This document shows positions 1 through 8,494 of a stretch of DNA of 41,717 nt, one piece after another. Position 1 is the stretch's first letter, and the number at the start of each line of letters is the position of its first letter. Origin of the DNA: an uncultured Prevotella sp. (GTDB lineage Bacteria > Bacteroidota > Bacteroidia > Bacteroidales > Bacteroidaceae); the NCBI GenBank assembly GCA_900547005.1, contig URER01000021.1, forward strand, positions 1 to 41,717, written 5' to 3'. The notes under the pieces are model-generated. The model saw only the letters and a list, made by a program, of their open reading frames with translations. It made no database searches and was not told the origin of the DNA. Position numbers and translations under genes: made by a program.

Positions 1-127
1 GAGAGTTTGATTGAAAATACGCGAGTTTTAGAGGGGATAGTTGTAAAGATTTTTCGAAGATTATTCTTTATTTTACGGAGAAGTCAAAAATTACTCAAAC
101 AACAACTATTAATTAAAGATTAATAAT

Positions 128-135
128 TATCTTTG
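128..135 (+). promoter_or_regulatory. Candidate -7 promoter box
   Basis: TATCTTTG matches the Bacteroidota -7 consensus TAnnTTTG. No TTTG lies 19-20 bp upstream, so the promoter is only tentative. If it is used, the gene starting at 574 would have a leader of about 430 nt. That leader holds a small hairpin, GCCGC-TATAT-GCGGC, at 299-313 and the large structured element at 403-553. I see no convincing gene in 1-573. Confidence 0.4.
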
Positions 136-402
136 CAATTAATCAATAGCATCAAGGCTCTCTAAATTTGCCAATAAGGCTTCGGAGGGCTTAGTAATAA
201 CGTAAAATAGGAGGTCAAAAACAGACAGAAAAGAACGGAACGCTAAAAGGAAAAGTCTCTCAAGGAGAAAGACATTCCGCAAGTTGAAAACAAAAAACGC
301 CGCTATATGCGGCAAAACTATTAACAACGAAGAAGCGTTTCCATTCACAAAGACTTGAATGAACATAAAATAAAAAGATATTGAGCTTTTAGCTCTTGTT
401 CT

Positions 403-553
403 CCTTTTGTTGAATACCGCCAAAATTCACTGCATGAGGACAAGCATACTGAAAGTTCACGTTTTTAGGCGTGAACTATTCTGTGCTTGTATGCAGATGG
501 TCACTTGGCGGTAACCAAACAAAAGGCAAGCTACGAATGGTTACACGCCTTTT
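403..553 (+). promoter_or_regulatory. Large nested hairpin with possible pseudoknot in a 5' leader
   Basis: Five perfectly complementary helices nest inside each other: 403-411 with 518-526, 416-423 with 505-512, 430-435 with 491-496, 440-446 with 484-490, and 454-461 with 470-477. Downstream, GTAACC (511-516) can pair with GGTTAC (539-544) and AAAAGGC (521-527) with GCCTTTT (547-553). These two pairings cross, as in a pseudoknot, and both compete with the outer nested helix. The element ends about 20 nt before the start codon at 574. It could be a cis-regulatory RNA or a DNA-level palindrome. I do not recognise the family. Confidence 0.6.
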
Positions 554-573
554 CAAATTAAATACAAAATACA

Positions 574-1920
574 ATGAAGAAAACATTTACTATTATAGCG
601 ATGGCATTAATAGCAGCAAGTAATGCCAACGCACAAACAATTACAGGACGTTTCAATTTGGGATATAGCCCCGATAGAATGGCACTTTCCATCCCTAAAG
701 AATTTACTTACAAAGACATTCCTTTAATGATTTTAAAAGACAACAGCGATGAGAACAAACTCTTAATATACGATGAAAACCTTAATGTAACAAAAACTCT
801 CAGCTTAGAAAACAACAATACTTTTAATTATCAACTCACTTATCAAGATATGACACGTGAGGTTGTGGCGGTTGAAGAAACAGGAAAAACAGTCTCTTGC
901 AAGTATAGCTCCTATGAAGAATTCATCGAAAAAGAAACTGCAATTAATCCCAAGTTTAACGAATCACAATTGATAATTACGACACAAGAGAATGGAGACA
1001 AAATAATTTCGTTTGATTATTCATACTATGACTACGGCCCATCTAATGACCGGATGTATTTTGCATACGATTATTTTGGCAAGAAATACCCAAAATTTTA
1101 TTTAGTTCTCAGCAATGGTAGCATGACTGGCTATACCACGAATTACACTGTTACATACTCCGAATGGAAAGTTGCTGGTACACACGCAGAAGAGATACAG
1201 AAAACTTTAAAAAGACTGCATCTTTGCAACATCAATCTGAATAAAGGAGACGAAAGAAATGATTACTTCTTTGAGATGTCTCAGACTTTGTTCAACGAAG
1301 ATGAAAAGTTTGAATATCTCATTCCCAAATATGAATTATCGTCAAACTATAACGGACCAAGTATGGAAGGCTCAGAGCCTTCATACGATGAAACAATCAC
1401 AACAACACAGACAATGGTTATTTCTGAAAACAGATATGAAACATTAACAGGTTTTCAAGTTGTTTCGGAAAGCGGAGAAATCATAAAAGACCTGAATTTC
1501 GACAGCGATTTTACAGGCGATATTGACTCTTATTCTGATTATGCCTTTGTCATAACCATAGGAAGCAACACATACCTCGCATTCAATGGCTATTCAGACA
1601 ACAAGAGCGCAACGATATTCTACAAGATAGACAAAAGTTCTACCGACATAAAGCAAGTGATGAAAGTTCCTGCATCAATGAAGCTCTCCCCCACCATCGC
1701 AGAGAAGAATACGCCAATAAATATCAGTTTGGGAGATGACAACAAGACGGGTTCTGACATAGTAGTCGTATCTACAAATGGAGCGAAGGTGAAGAAGCAG
1801 ACTATCCCGGCAGGACAGACATCTGCACAGATGTATATTCCTAACAATACAGGAGTTTATTGTGTAAGCAGAGTTCAAAACAATAAAGTGACAGACACAC
1901 GGAAGGTTATAATCAAGTAA
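574..1920 (+). CDS. Secreted protein with a type IX sorting-like C-terminus
   Basis: The 448-residue protein starts with a clear signal peptide: MKKTF, then a hydrophobic stretch, then a cleavage site near NANA-Q. The middle is rich in Tyr, Asp, Asn and Ser and matches no enzyme family I recognise. The last 70 or so residues look like a type A sorting domain of the type IX secretion system: a beta-rich segment with an SxNGAKVKK-type strand, then GVYCVSRVQNNK, ending in a basic KVIIK. The inferred fate is export through the outer membrane by the type IX system, of which porQ at 5553 is a component. The start codon is the only one that preserves the signal peptide. Upstream lies the structured leader at 403-553. 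A terminator follows at 1992. The function is unknown. Confidence 0.75.
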   Translation: MKKTFTIIAMALIAASNANAQTITGRFNLGYSPDRMALSIPKEFTYKDIPLMILKDNSDENKLLIYDENLNVTKTLSLENNNTFNYQLTYQDMTREVVAVEETGKTVSCKYSSYEEFIEKETAINPKFNESQLIITTQENGDKIISFDYSYYDYGPSNDRMYFAYDYFGKKYPKFYLVLSNGSMTGYTTNYTVTYSEWKVAGTHAEEIQKTLKRLHLCNINLNKGDERNDYFFEMSQTLFNEDEKFEYLIPKYELSSNYNGPSMEGSEPSYDETITTTQTMVISENRYETLTGFQVVSESGEIIKDLNFDSDFTGDIDSYSDYAFVITIGSNTYLAFNGYSDNKSATIFYKIDKSSTDIKQVMKVPASMKLSPTIAEKNTPINISLGDDNKTGSDIVVVSTNGAKVKKQTIPAGQTSAQMYIPNNTGVYCVSRVQNNKVTDTRKVIIK

Positions 1921-1991
1921 CTCCATATGCGCCAAATAAGGCAAAAAATATTATTGCTGTCCGATATTTTTTTTGATACAAAATAAAATTA

Positions 1992-2024
1992 GGACTGATT
2001 CCATTTGCAGGAGTCAGTCCTTTT
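1992..2024 (+). terminator. Rho-independent terminator of the 574-1920 gene
   Basis: GGACTGATTCC (1992-2002) pairs with GGAGTCAGTCC (2010-2020) through 10 Watson-Crick pairs and one G-U, and TTTT follows. The rest of 2025-2163, between two converging genes, shows nothing else. Confidence 0.8.
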
Positions 2025-2163
2025 AATAATCAGTTTTGCGTTACATCTACGTTACCGATACTTTGCAACGCTATTACCATTGACGGATAATAACAAGGTT
2101 TCTGTAATCAAAACCATCTCGACATATTCCCATCACAATATGATTAGGAAAAAGTTTATTTCG

Positions 2164-2958
2164 TTAAATACCGAAGACACGATGCACGTTTCGATTGGTA
2201 TGTTCGGCCACTTCATCACGGCTCACGCCATAACAATCCGCCAATTTTGCGAGTACTTCCGCGACAAAGGCACTCTCATTGCGCTGCCCGCGATACGGAA
2301 CGGGAGCCATATAGGGACTGTCTGTCTCCAAAACAATCCTGCTCAATGGAACTGTCGAGGGCAGGACTTCGGGCAAATGACTCTTTTTGAAAGTGAGGAC
2401 TCCGCCAATTCCAAGTACGAAATTATCAAATTGCAGAAGCTCAGCAGCCTCTTTCTCGTTGCCGGTAAAGCAATGAAATACACCTCCGGGCAACTCTTTC
2501 TCATAATTTCGTAACAGCCTTACCATCTCGTTTTGCGCCTTCCGACAATGTATCATAAGGGGCAAACGCGTCTCTACAGACCATATCACCTGCTCCTCGA
2601 ACGCGGCCAACTGCTCTTTCTCATATTCGCGCGACCAATAATAATCCAATCCCACCTCGCCAACAGCTATCACCGGAGAAACGGTAGGATTGCTCAATGA
2701 CTCCTTTAATATAGCATATATCTTATCAAGAACCACCGGATAATCTTCCTTCACCTCCTCCGGATGCAAACCGAGCATAGGATAGGCAACACCAGGATAA
2801 CGAGAACAAACGTCAAGAACGGATTGAACAGACTTCAAATCTATTGCTGGAACAAACAAGCGGGTGGCTCCGGCCTCTATCGCACGAGCCACTACGGCAT
2901 CTCTGTCGGCCGCAAACTCTTCGCCATCGAGATGAGTATGTGTATCAACAAAATTCAT
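2164..2958 (-). CDS. tatD: TatD family metal-dependent hydrolase
   Basis: The 264-residue protein is a TIM-barrel metallohydrolase of the TatD DNase family, which acts as a 3'-5' exonuclease or deoxyribonuclease in the cytoplasm. Visible motifs are DTHTHLD at the N-terminus (the first metal ligands), GEVGLDYYW near residue 100, PLMIHCRKA, a HCFTGN segment and LETDSPYMAP near residue 210. The length is normal for the family. It is the last gene of a minus-strand group, 12 bp after the unrecognised gene at 2971 and co-directional with the prenyl synthase and tonB. The substrate cannot be told from the sequence, because family members range from DNA repair to D-aminoacyl-tRNA work. Confidence 0.92.
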   Translation of the reverse strand: MNFVDTHTHLDGEEFAADRDAVVARAIEAGATRLFVPAIDLKSVQSVLDVCSRYPGVAYPMLGLHPEEVKEDYPVVLDKIYAILKESLSNPTVSPVIAVGEVGLDYYWSREYEKEQLAAFEEQVIWSVETRLPLMIHCRKAQNEMVRLLRNYEKELPGGVFHCFTGNEKEAAELLQFDNFVLGIGGVLTFKKSHLPEVLPSTVPLSRIVLETDSPYMAPVPYRGQRNESAFVAEVLAKLADCYGVSRDEVAEHTNRNVHRVFGI

Positions 2959-2970
2959 AATTGCGTTCTA

Positions 2971-3669
2971 TTAATATATCTTTTCTTCATGCCGACGGTA
3001 ATAATACACCACTCCGAACTTGCGGCATTCGGCAAAACGGGTCTCTGGCGGGAGGTCGGCAAAGTGATTTTCCACTGCATTCCACAATTCGAGAAGAACC
3101 GCGTCGCATTCAGGGCGAATAGCAGAGACATTCTCTAAAGACTGCGCTGTTCGCAACTGTAATCGCTTCTGCTTCTCGTATGCCTCACGGAATATATCGC
3201 AATGAGTGGCAACCATGCCGATTGTTGGATTATAAATAGGTCTGCCACCTTTCTTCAAGCGCAGTTTTTCACCTTCCACGACCCTCTTCCCCCACTCTAT
3301 TATGCTCTCAGCCGACTTCATATTAGGCAAAGAGGTAGAATCAAGAGGCAATCCGTAGAGTTCAAGATATTTTCGTTTGATTTCTCCCCGTTCAATGGTC
3401 ATAAACAGGACTTGCAGGAAATGACTGATATACAAAGCCGCCTTACGTTGCAATCCATCTATTTTACCAGCGTTTCTAACCTGCGAAGACATATCAATCT
3501 TATACTGTTCTACAGCCGTTAGCAGGCGGTCATACAGTGGTTGAGCCTTATTCAGCAATTTCCAGTCTATGAAACGGTTTCTGACGGTATAGATATCGTC
3601 ATTATTCAGCAAAGTCTGCAAAGCCTTGAGACGTGCCGCGTCGGTTTTGGGGAGTCTTCGATAAGGCAT
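2971..3669 (-). CDS. Conserved-looking protein of unknown function
   Basis: I do not recognise this 232-residue protein. It has no signal peptide and no membrane segment. It is rich in Arg, Lys and Leu and looks mostly alpha-helical, with a short invariant-looking segment LKKGGRPIYNPTIG in the middle and a C-terminal KFGVVYYYRRHE. It lies between a polyprenyl synthetase (4 bp away) and tatD (12 bp away) on the same strand, so it is almost certainly translated from the same transcript. The tight spacing and the absence of competing frames support a real gene. A cytoplasmic, possibly nucleic-acid-associated role would be guesswork from charge alone. Confidence 0.75.
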   Translation of the reverse strand: MPYRRLPKTDAARLKALQTLLNNDDIYTVRNRFIDWKLLNKAQPLYDRLLTAVEQYKIDMSSQVRNAGKIDGLQRKAALYISHFLQVLFMTIERGEIKRKYLELYGLPLDSTSLPNMKSAESIIEWGKRVVEGEKLRLKKGGRPIYNPTIGMVATHCDIFREAYEKQKRLQLRTAQSLENVSAIRPECDAVLLELWNAVENHFADLPPETRFAECRKFGVVYYYRRHEEKIY

Positions 3670-3673
3670 ATTC

Positions 3674-4651
3674 CTACTTGTTGCGTTTCATCATCCAAGC
3701 CGTATAATCTGCCAATTCTTTCTTCTTGGCATCATCCAAACGCACGGCAGCAAGATATTTGCGAGCCTCATCAAAATAGAAATTGATTTTCTCGACAGCC
3801 AACCGATCTATACCTATCTTATTATATATGCCAGTCACGGCTGCAATCTTTTCTTTCGGGTCGCACGCCTCGGCTGCATTAATCCAACGGGACAGTTCCC
3901 CGCGCTGCGCATCCGTAGCACGCGCGAATGCATTTATGAGCATGAATGTCTTCTTGTTGCACAAGATATCGCCGCCAATAGCCTTGCCAAAAACTGCCGG
4001 ATCGCCGTAAACATCAAGATAATCATCCTGCAACTGGAAGGCAAGACCAATCTTTTCGCCAAACTTATACAGGTTTTCAGCATCCTCAGCAGGTGCTCCG
4101 GCAAGTATTGCACCCATCTTCAGCGCGCAGGCAAGCAACACACTCGTCTTCAAACGAATCATTTCGATATACTCTTCTTCCCTTACATCGCTACGATTCT
4201 CAAACTCCATATCGTACTGCTGACCTTCGCCAATCTCCAAAGCTGTAACTGTGAAAAGGTCGAGCACCTCCTTCAACTTAGTGTTATCGCACTGAGCCAT
4301 ACGCTGATAAGCAAGAACGAGCATCGTATCACCCGACAAAATAGCCGTATTCGCATCCCACTTCACATGAACCGTAGCCTGTCCGCGACGCATCGAGGCA
4401 TTATCCATCAAATCATCATGTAGCAGCGTATAGTTGTGATAAGTCTCCAGAGCGCACGCCGAAGCGAGAATACTTTCCGGATTATCCTTATACATATTAT
4501 AAGCAAGTAACATCAGCACCGGCCGAATACGCTTTCCGCCAAGCGAAAGCACATATTTTATTGGCTCATACAAGCTCTCCGGCTTGCGTTCGTATGGCAA
4601 TTTAGCAAGATAATCGTTGAATAACTCAAGAAGTTCGTCGGATGTTTTCAT
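3674..4651 (-). CDS. Polyprenyl (isoprenyl) diphosphate synthase
   Basis: The 325-residue trans-prenyltransferase condenses isopentenyl diphosphate onto an allylic diphosphate. It shows GGKRIRP near residue 40, the first aspartate-rich motif in LHDDLMDNASMRRG, and the second in QLQDDYLD near residue 205, with a GGDILCNKKT segment after it. The length and motifs fit the short- to medium-chain FPP/GGPP synthase group, but the product chain length cannot be read safely. An upstream in-frame ATG at 4729 would add 26 residues that overlap tonB and do not resemble the family. I therefore chose the ATG at 4651, which leaves 5 bp after the tonB stop. It shares the operon with tonB, the gene at 2971 and tatD. 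The window also encodes IspH, which makes its substrates. Confidence 0.9.
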   Translation of the reverse strand: MKTSDELLELFNDYLAKLPYERKPESLYEPIKYVLSLGGKRIRPVLMLLAYNMYKDNPESILASACALETYHNYTLLHDDLMDNASMRRGQATVHVKWDANTAILSGDTMLVLAYQRMAQCDNTKLKEVLDLFTVTALEIGEGQQYDMEFENRSDVREEEYIEMIRLKTSVLLACALKMGAILAGAPAEDAENLYKFGEKIGLAFQLQDDYLDVYGDPAVFGKAIGGDILCNKKTFMLINAFARATDAQRGELSRWINAAEACDPKEKIAAVTGIYNKIGIDRLAVEKINFYFDEARKYLAAVRLDDAKKKELADYTAWMMKRNK

Positions 4652-4656
4652 ATTAT

Positions 4657-5385
4657 TTATATTTTGAATATTATCGGAATAACGAATAATGTGCGGCACG
4701 GCGCACCGTTTTGCTTGCCCGGAGTCCACTTAGGCATCATACTGACGACGCGCAACGCCTCGCGGTCGAGACTCGCGTCCACCGATTTCAGCACCTTAGC
4801 GTCGCAGATAGTTCCGTCTTTGTTTATAACAAACTGTACCACGACCTTGCCCTGAATATTGCGGGAGCGCGCCATCGGGGGATATTTCAGATTTTTGGTG
4901 AGCCATTTCATAAACTCGACCATACCGCCGGGAAATTCAGGAAGTTCCTCCACCACACGCCAATTCAGCGGGTTATCGTTCTCATCAACAGGCACAGGAG
5001 GCAAGGCAACCACCTGATGTTCCACCTTCTCGGGCATGACATCCACGGTAGCGGCAGCCTTTCCGTCATTAATTTCATCAAGATTTACATTATCCACATC
5101 ACGCGACTGCGAGGGCTGTGGCACCTCCTCAACCTTCTCCGTCACAGAAGGCGCACTCACAGGCTCTTCCATCGCGGCAATCATATCCTTCTGGTCGAGT
5201 ACGGGAATCTTCTCCATATCCTCATCGAACAAATCAAGATTATCATCCGTTTCCGCTTCGGCATCAGGCCGGACATTATATTCCAAAGCACCGAAACACA
5301 AGGTCAGAGCGACAATAAGCCCCAACAGAAATCCCGAAAGTTTCCTGCTTTCCAAATCAACCGTTTTCGACTTCTTTATTTCCAA
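4657..5385 (-). CDS. tonB: TonB-family energy transducer
   Basis: The 242-residue protein has a short cytoplasmic N-terminus, one membrane anchor (about residues 17-36, GFLLGLIVALTLCFGAL) and a long acidic, Pro/Glu/Val-rich periplasmic spacer. It ends in a TonB C-terminal domain of about 90 residues: FPGGMVEFMKWL, LKYPPMARSRNIQGKVVVQF, then PKWTPGKQNGAPCRTLFVIPIIF. This is the Bacteroidota form, which links ExbB/ExbD proton-motive energy to SusC-like outer-membrane receptors. No exbB or exbD is nearby. It is the first gene of a four-gene minus-strand operon, and its promoter must lie in the 167-bp gap shared with porQ. I see no clear -7 box on the minus strand there. Confidence 0.9.
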   Translation of the reverse strand: MEIKKSKTVDLESRKLSGFLLGLIVALTLCFGALEYNVRPDAEAETDDNLDLFDEDMEKIPVLDQKDMIAAMEEPVSAPSVTEKVEEVPQPSQSRDVDNVNLDEINDGKAAATVDVMPEKVEHQVVALPPVPVDENDNPLNWRVVEELPEFPGGMVEFMKWLTKNLKYPPMARSRNIQGKVVVQFVINKDGTICDAKVLKSVDASLDREALRVVSMMPKWTPGKQNGAPCRTLFVIPIIFKI

Positions 5386-5522
5386 GCCTAAAATACTAAT
5401 TAGAACTTTTCTACGTTATATTTATATCTGCACAGATGAAAGCGTCATTGCAAACCAACCGTATTTTGCGGACAGTCCGGCAATTCACTGACAAAAATAA
5501 CATAGATATTTGAAAAAAGCCG

Positions 5523-5530
5523 TATCTTTG
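5523..5530 (+). promoter_or_regulatory. -7 promoter box of porQ
   Basis: TATCTTTG matches TAnnTTTG and lies 22 bp before the porQ start codon. No TTTG with standard spacing is visible, so only the -7 half is supported. Confidence 0.55.
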
Positions 5531-5552
5531 CGGATAAATTTGATAAAAATAG

Positions 5553-6497
5553 ATGAAAAATAGCTTTTTTGCACTTCTCTTTGCAGTTTTTGCGATTACA
5601 GCGACAGCACAGGAAAGCCAAACGGAATACAACTTCCTGCGCCTTCCGGTAAGTGCCCACGCTGCGGCATTGGGTGGAGAAAACATCACAATCATCGAGG
5701 ACGACCCAGCTTTGATGTTCTCAAACCCGGCATTGGCGGCTTCTGTCAATGACAAGACCATCGGATTAAACTACATGAATTATATGGACGGAGTGAATTA
5801 TATGAGCGCATCGTTCAACAAAATACTAAAAGAGAAAGCTACTTTGGCCGGCGGCATACAATATGTGAACTATGGTAAGATGAAGCAGACCGACGAAAAC
5901 AACGTTCAAAGTGGCGAGTTCTCAGCCAGCGATATTGCCATCGACGCGATTTTTTCGTACCAGTTGTCGGAAAGAATCGTAGGAGGAATCACAGCAAAGT
6001 TTATTATGTCGTACATCGGGAGTTACAGTTCGATGGCCGCAGGCATCGATTTGGGTGTCAATTACTATGACCCTGACCGCGAATGGTCTATCTCGGCCGT
6101 GGCAAAGAACCTCGGTGGCGAAGTGAAAGCATACGACGAGGAGTTCGGAAAGATGCCTTTAGACCTTCAGGTGGGCGTGAGCAAGACCTTCACTGCGCTG
6201 CCCGTGCGCCTTTCCGCCACGCTTGTAGACCTCACCCACTATAATTACAGTTTCAAGAATCACATAATTCTCGGTGCCGACGTGCTGTTGTCGCAATCGC
6301 TATGGATTGGAGCAGGATATAATTTCCGTCGTGTCGAGGAGATGAAGATTTCCGACGGCGAAAGTGAAAGCAGTCATGGCGCGGGCCTCTCATTTGGCGC
6401 GGGCCTGAATCTTGAACGTTTCAAGCTGAATGTGGCATACGGCAAGTATCACGTCTCATCGAGTTCATTAGTCGTAAACGCCGCTTTTTCACTGTAA
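5553..6497 (+). CDS. porQ: Type IX secretion system protein PorQ
   Basis: The 314-residue outer-membrane beta-barrel-like protein has a signal peptide (MKNSFFALLFAVFAITATAQ). The mature part starts with the PorQ-type segment YNFLRLPVSAHAAALGGEN, then DDPALMFSNPAL, and continues as alternating amphipathic strands to a C-terminal NAAFSL. PorQ works with PorU, PorV and PorZ in the attachment complex that releases type IX cargo at the cell surface. Its position directly before cmk matches an arrangement I recall from Porphyromonas gingivalis, where porQ, cmk and ispH are neighbours; here ispH is close but on the other strand. The secreted protein at 574 is a plausible cargo. Databases often call this family a penicillin-binding protein, for which the sequence gives no support. 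Confidence 0.85.
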   Translation: MKNSFFALLFAVFAITATAQESQTEYNFLRLPVSAHAAALGGENITIIEDDPALMFSNPALAASVNDKTIGLNYMNYMDGVNYMSASFNKILKEKATLAGGIQYVNYGKMKQTDENNVQSGEFSASDIAIDAIFSYQLSERIVGGITAKFIMSYIGSYSSMAAGIDLGVNYYDPDREWSISAVAKNLGGEVKAYDEEFGKMPLDLQVGVSKTFTALPVRLSATLVDLTHYNYSFKNHIILGADVLLSQSLWIGAGYNFRRVEEMKISDGESESSHGAGLSFGAGLNLERFKLNVAYGKYHVSSSSLVVNAAFSL

Positions 6498-6612
6498 GAA
6501 GTAGTCGTAGGAACGTACGAACCAAATAAACCGAGATAAAGAAGAAGAAAAGAAAAGGCTGACAGGAAAGGCCTTTCGGAATTTATATAACACTAAAATA
6601 ACATATAAGACA

Positions 6613-7302
6613 ATGAGAAAGATTGTAGTCTGCCTCGACGGTTATTCTTCATGTGGCAAATCAACGATGGCAAAAGACCTTGCGCACGAAATAGGATATA
6701 TATATGTAGACACCGGAGCAATGTATCGGTCGGTAACTCTATTTGCGCTCCGCAACGGCTTGTTCGGCGAGGACGGTAGCGTGAAAGCCGAGGAATTGGA
6801 GCAGAAAATAAAAGACATCGACATTTCTTTCCGACTGAACGACAAGACCGGAAAGCCCGACACATATCTCAACGGAGAGAATGTGGAACGCGAGATACGC
6901 ACTCTCGAAGTGTCATCACACGTGAGTCCCATCGCCGCACTGCCGTTTGTCCGCAAGAAACTTGTTGCCCAACAACAGAAAATGGGCAAAGAGAAGGGCA
7001 TCGTGATGGACGGACGCGACATCGGTACGGCCGTTTTTCCGGATGCAGAACTTAAGATTTTCGTTACAGCAGATGCGAAAGTGCGCGCCCAACGGCGTTA
7101 TGACGAACTGCAAAGCAAAGGCATGGAAGGCAACTTCGAGGATATTCTCAAGAACATCGAGGAGCGCGACTACATTGATACGCACCGCGATGTGTCTCCA
7201 CTGCGCAAGGCCGTCGATGCAATTGAGCTTGACAACAGCCACATGACCATCGAAGAACAAAAGGCATGGCTGCTTAATGAATATCATAAAGCCGCAGAAT
7301 AA
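6613..7302 (+). CDS. cmk: Cytidylate kinase
   Basis: The 229-residue P-loop NMP kinase phosphorylates CMP and dCMP with ATP in pyrimidine salvage and DNA precursor supply. It shows the Walker A loop GYSSCGKST at residues 10-18, VDTGAMYRS (nucleotide binding), the MDGRDIGTAVFPDAELKIFVTA segment near residue 135 and a lid region with RAQRRYDEL. The length is normal. It lies 115 bp after porQ on the same strand, so the two could share a transcript. Two terminator-like hairpins follow at 7341 and 7409. Confidence 0.95.
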   Translation: MRKIVVCLDGYSSCGKSTMAKDLAHEIGYIYVDTGAMYRSVTLFALRNGLFGEDGSVKAEELEQKIKDIDISFRLNDKTGKPDTYLNGENVEREIRTLEVSSHVSPIAALPFVRKKLVAQQQKMGKEKGIVMDGRDIGTAVFPDAELKIFVTADAKVRAQRRYDELQSKGMEGNFEDILKNIEERDYIDTHRDVSPLRKAVDAIELDNSHMTIEEQKAWLLNEYHKAAE

Positions 7303-7340
7303 GAACGGTAAATTTATCAAAAAAAGCTTTTTTACCCAAT

Positions 7341-7384
7341 AAGAGGCTGAGCCGTAAACATTAATTACGACTCAGCCTCTTTAT
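7341..7384 (+). terminator. Terminator hairpin after cmk
   Basis: AAGAGGCTGAG with downstream CGTAA pairs almost perfectly with TTACG and CTCAGCCTCTT, and TTATTTT follows. The GAGGCTG/CAGCCTC arms recur at 7409-7442 and, in part, at 41680-41690. Confidence 0.75.
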
Positions 7385-7408
7385 TTTATGTTTTACAGAA
7401 GATTACAA

Positions 7409-7442
7409 AAGAGGCTGCACCTATCTGGGTACAGCCTCTCTT
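7409..7442. terminator. Second GAGGCTG/CAGCCTC hairpin
   Basis: AAGAGGCTG (7409-7417) pairs with CAGCCTCTC (7432-7440), and an inner GTACAG/CTGCAC-like part extends the stem. It lies between converging cmk and ispH, so it could act as a second terminator in either direction. Confidence 0.55.
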
Positions 7443-7481
7443 GTATATATGATACCACCTGTATCACTGCAATTTGAATTT

Positions 7482-7586
7482 AGTACATAGGCCTTGTACA
7501 ACTTGTACATGGGCTATGTACTAAAAGTACAAGGCCTTTGTACAAAAAGTACAAAGCCTATGTACAAACAGTACAAGCGTATTGTA
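7482..7586. repeat. Array of 22-bp palindromic units (GTAC/GGCC type)
   Basis: Four consecutive units start at 7482, 7504, 7526 and 7548, a period of exactly 22 bp, and a partial unit follows at 7570. Each unit is a palindrome of the type AGTACA-aGGCCt-TGTACA, with 2-4 nt of mostly A between units. The array sits between the cmk terminators and the 3' end of ispH. Related 22-23 bp arrays lie at 26651 and 36638. The role is unknown. There are no unique spacers, so it is not a CRISPR array. Confidence 0.75.
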
Positions 7587-7636
7587 GCAGAACGAACAAG
7601 TATGCTAAAGAAAGATATGCAGATATTTCCCGTCCC

Positions 7637-8494
7637 TTATGTATGGTTCAATATGAAGTCGCGGCACTCCTCCATGAGCCATTTCGGTGTACTTGTGGCT
7701 CCACAAATACCTATGGTATTAATGTCTTTCAGCCAATCTAAGTCTATCTCCTCGGCACGTTCTATCTGATAACTGTTGGGATTCACGCGCTTGCACTCAT
7801 TGAACAGCACCTTACCGTTACTGCTCTTGCGCCCCGAAACAAACAATATAAGGTCGTGGCGGGAGGCGAAAGACGAGATATTCGGCATACGGTTGGCCAC
7901 CTGACGGCAGATGGTATCGAAACTCTTGAACTTTGCCTGCGGTGAGATGTGTTCCTGAATGTAGTCTATTATACGGTGGAACTCATCCAGCGACTTCGTT
8001 GTCTGCGAATAAAGGTATATGTCACGCGAGAAGTCGAGCTTCTCAACGCCGTTGAAATGCTCTATTACAATGGCGGAATTGTTGGTCTGTCCCACAAGCC
8101 CGAGCACTTCGGCGTGTCCCTTCTTGCCGAAAATCACAATTTGGGCATCGGGATTTGCATCATATTGTTTCTTTATCCTGCGCTGCAACTGCAACACCAC
8201 GGGACACGTAGCGTCGATTATCTCGATATTGTTACGGCGCGCAATCTCGTAAGTTTCCGGCGGTTCGCCATGCGCCCGCAGCAGCACCTTCGCATTATGC
8301 AGACTCCGCAGGTCGTCGTGGTTGATAGTTACGAGCCCTTTCTCCGTCAACCGCTCCACCTCCATGCCGTTATGCACGATGTCGCCGAGGCAGTATAGCG
8401 TACTGCCTTTGGCCAGTTCCTCCTCAGCCTTACTTATCGCCGTGGTTACACCGAAGCAGAATCCGCTTCCGTTGTCTATCTCAATTGTCAGCAT
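7637..8494 (-). CDS. ispH: 4-hydroxy-3-methylbut-2-enyl diphosphate reductase
   Basis: This iron-sulfur enzyme makes isopentenyl and dimethylallyl diphosphate in the last step of the MEP pathway. The protein has 285 residues from the ATG chosen here. The three conserved cluster-binding cysteines are visible in GFCFG at the N-terminus, DATCP near residue 95 and GICGATSTP near the C-terminus, along with the RAHG and SGRKSSNG segments. A GTG lies one codon upstream at 8497. I prefer the ATG because it overlaps the stop of the upstream gene as TGATG, a usual sign of translational coupling. It lies downstream of the DUF1573 gene and converges on cmk. Its product feeds the prenyl synthase at 3674. 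Confidence 0.93.
   Translation of the reverse strand: MLTIEIDNGSGFCFGVTTAISKAEEELAKGSTLYCLGDIVHNGMEVERLTEKGLVTINHDDLRSLHNAKVLLRAHGEPPETYEIARRNNIEIIDATCPVVLQLQRRIKKQYDANPDAQIVIFGKKGHAEVLGLVGQTNNSAIVIEHFNGVEKLDFSRDIYLYSQTTKSLDEFHRIIDYIQEHISPQAKFKSFDTICRQVANRMPNISSFASRHDLILFVSGRKSSNGKVLFNECKRVNPNSYQIERAEEIDLDWLKDINTIGICGATSTPKWLMEECRDFILNHT

Noticed and set aside
139..423. Minus-strand open frame of 94 codons in the first intergenic region
   Set aside because: It runs antisense through the leader and into the structured element; the hydrophobic Phe/Leu/Val-rich translation is what an A-rich plus strand would give.
5553..6497. Penicillin-binding protein, a name often attached to this family
   Set aside because: There are no SxxK, SxN or KTG motifs; the sequence is a beta-rich outer-membrane protein of the PorQ type.
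7482..7586. Possible CRISPR array
   Set aside because: The units follow each other without unique spacers, the period is only 22 bp and there are no cas genes; the same holds for the arrays at 26651 and 36638.
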